Source of the DNA: an uncultured Erysipelotrichaceae bacterium
Lineage (GTDB): Bacteria; Bacillota_I; Bacilli_A; Erysipelotrichales; Erysipelotrichaceae
NCBI GenBank assembly: GCA_947385085.1
Contig: CANDJN010000034.1
Coordinates: 1-22,141 of the forward strand
Length of the DNA: 22,141 bases
Reading direction: 5' to 3'
A program made the position numbers and the translations under genes. The notes beneath the pieces are model-generated. The model ran no database searches. It had not been told where the DNA came from and saw only the letters and a program-made list of their open reading frames with translations. This document shows, piece after piece, positions 16,695 through 22,141 of this stretch (within the stretch, counting starts at the first letter, position 1; every line of letters begins with the position of its first letter).

Positions 16695-16713
16695 TTTTAC
16701 AAGGAGGATGCTT

Positions 16714-17607
16714 ATGAAAGGAATTATTTTAGCAGGCGGCAGTGGGACAAGACTGTATCCGCTGACCAAAGTAACATCAAAACAATTATTACCTATTTAT
16801 GATAAACCAATGATCTATTATCCGATGAGTATTTTAATGGATGCGGGAATTCGTGAAATTCTAATTATCTCTACTACTGAAGATACGCCGCGTTTTCAAG
16901 ATTTATTAGGTGATGGTCACCAATTTGGTTTGGAGTTGAGCTATGTTGTGCAGAAATCACCTGATGGGTTGGCACAGGCCTTTGTGTTGGGTGAAGAATT
17001 TATCGGCGATGATTCCGTTGCCATGATATTAGGAGATAATATTTTTCATGGTCATGGATTAAAAAAGCGGTTGCGCAGTGCTGCCCAAAAGAAAAACGGA
17101 GCGACGGTATTCGGCTATTATGTCGAAGATCCCGAGCGCTTTGGTGTGGTAGAGTTTGACAATCAAGGCAAGGCGGTATCATTAGAAGAAAAGCCGGAAC
17201 ATCCAAAATCCAATTATGCGGTTACCGGCCTGTACTTTTATGATAACAAGGTGGTTGAGTACGCAAAGCAGCTCAAACCGAGTTCAAGAGGTGAATATGA
17301 GATCACGGATTTGAACCGGATTTATTTAGAGAATAATGAGTTAAGCGTCACGTTATTAGGGGATGGCTTTACGTGGCTGGATACCGGAACGCATGAATCG
17401 CTCGTAGATGCGACAAATTTTGTGAAAACGATTGAGGAGCATCAGCATCGAAAAATTGCTTGTTTAGAGGAAATTGCCTATAATAATGGTTGGATTGATA
17501 TCAAGAAGTTGGAAGAAATCTATGAGATTTATAAGAAGAATCAGTATGGGGCATATTTAAAGAGAGTTATCGATCGCAAATATATCGACAAGGACTTGAA
17601 TCAATAA
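16714..17607 (+). CDS. rfbA: Glucose-1-phosphate thymidylyltransferase
   Basis: RfbA/RmlA makes dTDP-glucose from glucose-1-phosphate and dTTP, the first step of dTDP-L-rhamnose synthesis. The 297-residue protein has the nucleotide-binding signature LAGGSGTR at 6-13, followed by LYPLTKVTSKQLLPIYDKPM, the metal-binding region ILGDN with D108, the EKPEHPKSNYAVTGLYFYD segment, and WLDTGTHESL near 220. Length is typical. The start is ATG 16714, six bases after AAGGAGG (16701-16707); an ATG at 16690 lies inside the promoter -10 box and is unlikely. It is the first of four rfb genes in the order A-C-B-D, and the MerR-type promoter directly upstream probably controls the whole set. Confidence 0.96.
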   Translation: MKGIILAGGSGTRLYPLTKVTSKQLLPIYDKPMIYYPMSILMDAGIREILIISTTEDTPRFQDLLGDGHQFGLELSYVVQKSPDGLAQAFVLGEEFIGDDSVAMILGDNIFHGHGLKKRLRSAAQKKNGATVFGYYVEDPERFGVVEFDNQGKAVSLEEKPEHPKSNYAVTGLYFYDNKVVEYAKQLKPSSRGEYEITDLNRIYLENNELSVTLLGDGFTWLDTGTHESLVDATNFVKTIEEHQHRKIACLEEIAYNNGWIDIKKLEEIYEIYKKNQYGAYLKRVIDRKYIDKDLNQ

Positions 17608-17626
17608 AAGAAAGTGAGGCTTAAGA

Positions 17627-18202
17627 ATGAAGGTAATTGAAACAGAAATACCCGGCGTGTTGATTATCGAACCTGATGTTCACGGGGATCATCGCGGCTA
17701 TTTCATGGAAACATATCACAAGGATGTCTACGAAAAAAATGGCATCCATGCGGATTTTGTACAAGACAATATGTCGTTTAGTGCAGCGAAGGGAACGCTG
17801 CGCGGTCTTCATTGGCAGAATGCGCCGATGGCACAGGCAAAGCTTGTTTCTTGTACCAAAGGATGTGTCATTGATGTGGCAGTGGATATCAGAAAGGGCA
17901 GTCCGACCTATCGCAAATGGGTATCGGTAGAATTAAGCGCAGAAAACAAACGGCAGTTTTTTATTCCGCGAGGATTTGCGCATGGTTTTCTGACATTGAC
18001 GGACAATGTGGAATTCCGTTATAAGGTGGATAATTTTTATTCCAAGGAACATGATCGGGGAATTCGTTATGATGATCCTAGTATCCATGTGGATTGGGGT
18101 AAACTGTTAAATGGAATTGAACCCATTCTATCAAAAAAGGATCAGGAGGGTCCTTTATTGGAAGATAGTGATGCTAATTTTAAATATGAAGGAGATGAGT
18201 AA
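17627..18202 (+). CDS. rfbC: dTDP-4-dehydrorhamnose 3,5-epimerase
   Basis: RfbC/RmlC epimerises dTDP-4-keto-6-deoxyglucose at C3 and C5, the third step of the pathway. The 191-residue protein has the cupin-fold signatures: the early DHRGYFMETY segment, TLRGLHWQ with the catalytic base His62, FFIPRGFAHGF at 111-121, and the RYKVDNFYSKEHDRGI region with candidate catalytic tyrosines 132 and 138. ATG 17627 lies 7 bases after GTGAGG, 19 bases beyond the rfbA stop. The stop abuts the rfbB start region, as expected in one operon. Confidence 0.95.
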   Translation: MKVIETEIPGVLIIEPDVHGDHRGYFMETYHKDVYEKNGIHADFVQDNMSFSAAKGTLRGLHWQNAPMAQAKLVSCTKGCVIDVAVDIRKGSPTYRKWVSVELSAENKRQFFIPRGFAHGFLTLTDNVEFRYKVDNFYSKEHDRGIRYDDPSIHVDWGKLLNGIEPILSKKDQEGPLLEDSDANFKYEGDE

Positions 18203-18205
18203 GTG

Positions 18206-19234
18206 ATGAAAATATTAGTAACAGGCGGCGCTGGCTTTATCGGTGGCAATTTTGTGCATTATATGGTAAATAAGTATCCGGAGGATATGATTGTGAATCT
18301 GGATAAGCTGACGTATGCGGGTAATTTGGAAACTTGCAAGGATGTTGAGGATAAGCCAAATTACAAGTTCTATAAAGGTGATATTGCGGACCGTGCCTTT
18401 ATTTTCGATCTGTTTGAAAAAGAGAAATTTGATGTGGTGGTGAATTTTGCGGCCGAAAGCCATGTGGATCGCTCAATTGAGGATCCGGAAATTTTTGTAA
18501 AAACAAATGTTATGGGTACTACTACCTTGCTGGATGCTTGTGTGAAGTATGGAATTCAGCGATATCATCAAGTATCCACCGATGAGGTGTATGGCGATTT
18601 GCCCTTGGATCGCAAAGATCTGTTTTTTACAGAAACGACACCGCTTCATACTTCTAGCCCTTATTCCAGCGCAAAGGCTGCGGCTGATTTGTTTGTGCTG
18701 GCATATCATCGCACTTATCAGCTTCCTGTAACGATTTCTCGCTGTTCAAACAATTATGGACCGTATCATTTCCCTGAAAAACTGATCCCATTGATTATCT
18801 CAAGGGCTTTGGCGGATGAAAGCTTGCCGGTATATGGAACCGGAGAAAATGTACGCGACTGGCTCCATGTCTACGATCACTGTGTAGCGATTGATTTAAT
18901 CATTCGTAACGGACGAAACGGCGAGGTTTATAATGTCGGCGGTCATAATGAGCGCACCAATCTAGAGGTTGTGGAGACCATTTTGGATGCCTTGGGAAAG
19001 CCGAGAAGCTTGATTAAATTCGTTGCGGACCGCAAGGGTCATGATATGCGCTATGCGATCGATCCGAAGAAGCTGGAAAGTGAGCTGGGGTGGAAACCAA
19101 AGTATACGTTTGATACGGGTATCAAACAGACGATTCAGTGGTATTTGGATCATAAAGACTGGTGGCAGAATATTCTGAATGGTGAGTATCAGAATTATTT
19201 TGAAAAAATGTACAAAGACAAGGGACGGGTATAA
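18206..19234 (+). CDS. rfbB: dTDP-glucose 4,6-dehydratase
   Basis: RfbB/RmlB converts dTDP-glucose to dTDP-4-keto-6-deoxyglucose with NAD+, the second step of the pathway. The 342-residue extended short-chain dehydrogenase has the Rossmann motif GGAGFIG at 7-13, the active-site triplet T125-D126-E127 in VSTDEVYGD, and YSSAK (Y153, K157). NNYGPYHFPEKLIPLII and RDWLHVYDHC are also typical. The AAGGAG at 18189-18194 serves either ATG 18206 (11 bases) or GTG 18203 (8 bases); I give the ATG because MKILVTGGAGFIG is the usual N terminus. It follows rfbC with almost no gap. Confidence 0.96.
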   Translation: MKILVTGGAGFIGGNFVHYMVNKYPEDMIVNLDKLTYAGNLETCKDVEDKPNYKFYKGDIADRAFIFDLFEKEKFDVVVNFAAESHVDRSIEDPEIFVKTNVMGTTTLLDACVKYGIQRYHQVSTDEVYGDLPLDRKDLFFTETTPLHTSSPYSSAKAAADLFVLAYHRTYQLPVTISRCSNNYGPYHFPEKLIPLIISRALADESLPVYGTGENVRDWLHVYDHCVAIDLIIRNGRNGEVYNVGGHNERTNLEVVETILDALGKPRSLIKFVADRKGHDMRYAIDPKKLESELGWKPKYTFDTGIKQTIQWYLDHKDWWQNILNGEYQNYFEKMYKDKGRV

Positions 19235-19263
19235 GCTGTTATTGTCTTAATCGGAGGTATAAG

Positions 19264-20106
19264 ATGAATAAGGTCTTGGTAACTGGTGTAAAAGGACAGC
19301 TTGGCTATGATGTCGTTAAGGAAGCAGAAAAACGCGGCATCAAAGCCATTGGCGTTGATATTGAGGAAATGGATATAACGGATGCGGATCAGGTTCACCG
19401 TGTAATATGCGAAGGCAATTATGATGCGGTGATTCATTGTGCCGCATGGACAGCGGTGGATAAGGCAGAGGATATGGTGGACGCCTGCCGCAAGGTTAAT
19501 GTGGATGGTACGAGGAACATTGCCGTTGTATGTAAGGAATTAGATATTCCGATGATGTATTTTTCCACCGATTACGTATTTGATGGCGAGGGTAAAACAC
19601 CTTGGAAGGAATATGATGAACGTCATCCGCTCAATGTGTATGGATTAACCAAGTATGAAGGCGAATGTGAAGTGGAAAAGCTGGAAAAGTTTTTCATCAT
19701 TCGGATCGCATGGGTGTTTGGAAAAAACGGAAACAATTTTATAAAGACGATGTTGCGACTGGGAAAGGAACGCGGGGCTGTAAGCGTGGTCAACGATCAG
19801 ATTGGTTCTCCTACCTACACGTATGATTTGGCTAAGCTCGTCATGGATATGATCGTGACGGACAAATATGGGATCTATCATGCGACCAATGAGGGAGAAT
19901 GTAGCTGGTATGAGTTTGCTTGTGAAATTTTTAAGCAGGCCGGTATGAATGTAGACGTTACACCGGTAGACAGTTCTGCTTTTCCTGCCAAGGCTAAACG
20001 GCCATCCAACAGCCGTATGAATAAGGAAAATCTGGATAAAAACGGATTTAAGCGGCTGCCGTCTTGGCAGGATGCGGTGAGAAGATATATAAAAGAAATT
20101 TTATAG
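19264..20106 (+). CDS. rfbD: dTDP-4-dehydrorhamnose reductase
   Basis: RfbD/RmlD reduces dTDP-4-keto-L-rhamnose to dTDP-L-rhamnose, the last step of the pathway. The 280-residue enzyme has GVKGQLG (8-14) for the nicotinamide cofactor, the STDYVFDG block at 101-108, and the catalytic YGLTK (Y126, K130). DQIGSPTYTYDLA and the C-terminal RPSNSRMNKENL are typical of the family. ATG 19264 follows GGAGG. It closes the rfbACBD operon; a terminator follows about 40 bases later. Confidence 0.95.
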   Translation: MNKVLVTGVKGQLGYDVVKEAEKRGIKAIGVDIEEMDITDADQVHRVICEGNYDAVIHCAAWTAVDKAEDMVDACRKVNVDGTRNIAVVCKELDIPMMYFSTDYVFDGEGKTPWKEYDERHPLNVYGLTKYEGECEVEKLEKFFIIRIAWVFGKNGNNFIKTMLRLGKERGAVSVVNDQIGSPTYTYDLAKLVMDMIVTDKYGIYHATNEGECSWYEFACEIFKQAGMNVDVTPVDSSAFPAKAKRPSNSRMNKENLDKNGFKRLPSWQDAVRRYIKEIL

Positions 20107-20146
20107 GTTTTTTGAAAATTATCATTTGAATGGTGGTCTTATAAAG

Positions 20147-20187
20147 TAAACAAGCAGAATGTGAATAAAACTGCTTCGTTTATTTTA
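20147..20187 (+). terminator. Terminator after rfbD
   Basis: TAAACAAGCAG (20147-20157) pairs with CTGCTTCGTTTA (20171-20182) with one bulged C, around a 13-base loop, followed by TTTTA. It ends the rhamnose operon and separates it from the glycosyltransferase gene. Confidence 0.7.
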
Positions 20188-20214
20188 TAGGACTTTTTAT
20201 ACAAAGCTTAACCC

Positions 20215-20239
20215 TTTACCATGAAGTACAAATGGTAAA
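20215..20239. repeat. Small inverted repeat before the glycosyltransferase gene
   Basis: TTTACCAT (20215-20222) and ATGGTAAA (20232-20239) form a perfect 8-bp inverted repeat with a 9-base loop, 27 bases upstream of the -35 box of the next promoter. It may be an operator or a weak hairpin; the sequence does not decide. Confidence 0.45.
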
Positions 20240-20265
20240 ACCTTTGCATAATGCAGCTTTTCTCT

Positions 20266-20294
20266 TTGTCTGTTATAACGTGACATGATATAAT
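20266..20294 (+). promoter_or_regulatory. Promoter of the glycosyltransferase gene
   Basis: TTGTCT (20266-20271) and TATAAT (20289-20294) are spaced by 17 bp, and the -10 box carries a TG extension (TGATATAAT). Transcription would start near 20301, about 40 bases before the ATG. Confidence 0.7.
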
Positions 20295-20341
20295 AACAGG
20301 GAAATAAAAATCAAAAGGTATTCATTATTGGAGGATTCAAA

Positions 20342-21262
20342 ATGGATCATAAAATAAGTGTATTAATGTCTACTTATAATGAAAGGCCAGAAGAAGTAGA
20401 AAAAGCAACAACATCAATTTTAAAACAAACACATCATCACTTGGAACTCATTATCGTTTGTGATAATCCCGATAACAGTGAATTATTACAATTACTGGAA
20501 CAATTAAAGATAAGTGATTCACGAGTCCAAGTGATTAAAAATGAGAAAAACCTTGGTTTAAGCGCCAGTTTAAACGTCGCATTATTTCATGCGCAGGGCG
20601 ACTATATCGCAAGGATGGATGCCGATGATGAGAGTCTGCCAAGACGATTGGAAAACCAACTGAAATTTTTAATAGAAAATCATCTTGATTTGGTTGGCTG
20701 TTATGTGGAATGTGTTAATGAACAAGGAGAGACCATATATTTTTTGAAATCAATGCCGTCTTTTGATGATGACATCAAGAAAAAAATTATATATAATAAT
20801 CCGTTGGTTCACCCTACGTGGCTCGGGAAAAAAACGGTATTCATGGAGAATAAGGGGTATCGCCCGATCCCCTATGCGGAAGATTATGATTTTTTATTGC
20901 GGGCGGTGCAAAATGGGTTTCAATTAGGAAATCTCAATCAGCCGCTGTTTCGATATACAGTAAGAAAGACATCTATTTCCAATTCCAATGGTTTAAAGCA
21001 ATATTTAGTTTCTCAAAAACTGATTCGATCATTTCAAGAGAAGCAACTGCATCAAATTGAAACAGCAACATTCGAAGTCATTTTTCAAACAATTTCTACC
21101 GAGGATGAAGCAAACTATGCAAGAGCATCCGCCTATTTTATGCAGGCGATGACAGACTTAAATCAACACCGTATGTCATTTTTTACAAATGGTGTGAAAG
21201 CGTGCTTTACCTCAAAATATTATTTCAGAAAATTGCTCGGTTATGTAAAAGTGTTTTTATAA
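20342..21262 (+). CDS. Family 2 glycosyltransferase
   Basis: The 306-residue protein has a GT-A fold N-terminal half: ISVLMSTYNE for the nucleotide-binding start, D41 in LIIVCDNPDN, GLSASLNVA, and the metal-binding DxD as RMDADDESLPRRLE (D93, D95, D96). YAEDYDFLLRAVQNG (about residues 179-193) corresponds to the acceptor and catalytic-base region. It should transfer a sugar from a nucleotide donor to a glycan or lipid-linked acceptor at the cytoplasmic face; no transmembrane segment is seen. ATG 20342 follows GGAGG by 7 bases. Its own promoter and the terminator after rfbD separate it from the rhamnose operon, but the proximity suggests surface-polysaccharide assembly, possibly using dTDP-rhamnose. 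Sugar specificity cannot be read from the sequence. Confidence 0.9.
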   Translation: MDHKISVLMSTYNERPEEVEKATTSILKQTHHHLELIIVCDNPDNSELLQLLEQLKISDSRVQVIKNEKNLGLSASLNVALFHAQGDYIARMDADDESLPRRLENQLKFLIENHLDLVGCYVECVNEQGETIYFLKSMPSFDDDIKKKIIYNNPLVHPTWLGKKTVFMENKGYRPIPYAEDYDFLLRAVQNGFQLGNLNQPLFRYTVRKTSISNSNGLKQYLVSQKLIRSFQEKQLHQIETATFEVIFQTISTEDEANYARASAYFMQAMTDLNQHRMSFFTNGVKACFTSKYYFRKLLGYVKVFL

Positions 21263-21291
21263 AGCCAACTATATAGAAGTCAAGATGAAAA

Positions 21292-21319
21292 TTGACATTC
21301 TGTTGGAAATAGATAAGAT
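21292..21319 (+). promoter_or_regulatory. Promoter-like site facing the IS110 3' end
   Basis: A perfect TTGACA (21292-21297) and TAAGAT (21314-21319) are spaced by 16 bp, directed rightward into the 3' end of the opposite-strand transposase gene. No + strand gene follows within the window, so it is either fortuitous or drives an antisense or noncoding RNA. Confidence 0.35.
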
Positions 21320-21393
21320 CTTTGAAAAGTGAATATGTGTACACTGAAAACAACTAACAAGTAGCCTGTTTAAAAGCGATGATGAAAAAAACG

Positions 21394-22141
21394 TTATTTG
21401 CATAAAGCAGGATCAAACGCAATTTTTTCAGTAAGCAACTTAAAGATGACTCTTAGTAATTTACGAGCAACATGACCTTGAGCGCAACGATGGGACTTAC
21501 CTTCTGAGCGTTTTCGGTTAAAATATTGATTGAAAGTAGTGTTGAACCTGCAAAGAGGCAGCGCTGCTTGATAAAGAGAGAGTCTTATGTGAGGAGACCC
21601 GCGTTTGGTAATCGCGGTCTTATCCGTGTTGTATTGTCCCGATTGATAAACAGCGCAATCTAAACCGGCAAAAGCGATGATTTTAGAAGGAGCACTGAAA
21701 TGATCAATGGAGCCCAATTCACATAAGATAGACATCCCGGTAATGAAACCAATACCGGGAATCGTAAAGATAGGAGAGTTGAGAGTACGAGCTAATTCTT
21801 CTATTTTTTGACTCTGTCCACCTTTGGTGTATCTACAACATCAAGGTGTGCCATAAGCAATTCAATACTGTCGATCAATTGTTTGATTTCGAGAGTCAAG
21901 GCCCAATTATCCTCACCGCTGGAAGTTTTCGCTGATTCTTTCAATCGTGCAGGATAATCAGAATTGATCTTACCGTTGGATGCCTTAGATATGATATTCT
22001 TAAGATGAGTTAAGTGAGTATCGCGAACTGCTTTGGCACATCCACACTCCTTAAAAACGGCCATATAAGCCTTAGAATACTTCGTAGGAAAGATGGTATT
22101 GTATTCGGGAAAAACGATGTCAATGCATTTCTGAAGCTTAT
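21394..22141 (-). mobile_element. IS110-family insertion sequence, 3' part only
   Basis: The right edge carries the C-terminal two thirds or so of an IS110-family transposase on the - strand; the rest lies beyond the window. IS110 elements lack the usual terminal inverted repeats and move with a bridge RNA encoded in a noncoding end. The left boundary of the element must lie between the glycosyltransferase stop (21262) and 21394, but nothing in the sequence marks it clearly. Confidence 0.8.
21394..22141 (-). pseudogene. IS110-family transposase, partial and frameshifted
   Basis: The frame entering from the right edge reads LQKCIDIVFPEYNTIFPTK, typical of the middle of IS110 transposases, then a helical linker, and stops at 21801-21803. 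The next frame (-1) continues with IEELARTLNSPIFTIPGIG and the C-terminal Transposase_20 domain: IPGIGFITGMSILCELG, IIAFAGLD, YQSGQY and KRGSPHIRLSLYQAA, ending at TAA 21394-21396. The break is at GTC-AAA-AAA-TAG (21801-21812): one more A would join the two frames. It is a pseudogene, unless ribosomal or transcriptional slippage on the A-run restores the protein. The N-terminal DEDD catalytic domain is outside the window. Confidence 0.85.

Noticed and set aside
1..22141. CRISPR arrays or tRNA genes
   Set aside because: No regularly spaced direct repeats and no tRNA-like cloverleaf with a T-arm GTTCGA-type motif were seen in the intergenic regions.

Overview
The window looks like the chromosome of a low-GC Gram-positive bacterium (Bacillota; Erysipelotrichia or a nearby class is a guess). 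The evidence is AT-rich coding sequence, strong GGAGG-type ribosome binding sites, TTGACA/TATAAT promoters, the rplM-rpsI pair with an L13-leader-like 5' UTR, and a YwqB/YwqA-like SWIM/SNF2 pair. All genes except a transposase at the right edge lie on the + strand.

Layout. (1) 1-1161: promoter, short structured leader, rplM (L13), rpsI (S9) and a terminator. (2) 1162-1555: noncoding, with a 20-bp palindrome and a repeated 14-mer. (3) 1556-6266: a SWIM zinc-finger protein overlapping a SWIM-SNF2 helicase. (4) 6413-7111: a stand-alone class II Fic protein with both its active-site and self-inhibitory motifs. (5) 7365-15288: a complete four-gene Wadjet type II operon, jetA-jetB-jetC-jetD, every junction overlapping. 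Its products should form an SMC-like complex (JetC ATPase, JetA kleisin-like, JetB KITE-like) with the Toprim nuclease JetD, which restricts circular plasmids. (6) 15479-16648: a MerR-type DNA-binding domain fused to a SAM methyltransferase. (7) 16714-20106: rfbA-rfbC-rfbB-rfbD, the full dTDP-L-rhamnose pathway from glucose-1-phosphate, then a terminator. (8) 20342-21262: a family 2 glycosyltransferase with its own promoter, probably acting in surface polysaccharide synthesis. (9) 21394-22141: the C-terminal part of an IS110-family transposase on the - strand, broken by a -1 frameshift at a run of six A and cut by the window edge.

The middle of the window (SNF2/SWIM, Fic, Wadjet) reads as an accessory or defence-type block between a core ribosomal operon and a surface-polysaccharide locus. 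The Wadjet system is the clear defence system, but it is a known type. The least expected signal is regulatory. Between the MerR-methyltransferase gene and rfbA lies a promoter with a 19-bp spacer, occupied by a near-perfect 21-bp dyad in the geometry of classical MerR-activated promoters. This suggests that the fusion protein, possibly responding to SAM or a methyl acceptor, controls rhamnose synthesis.
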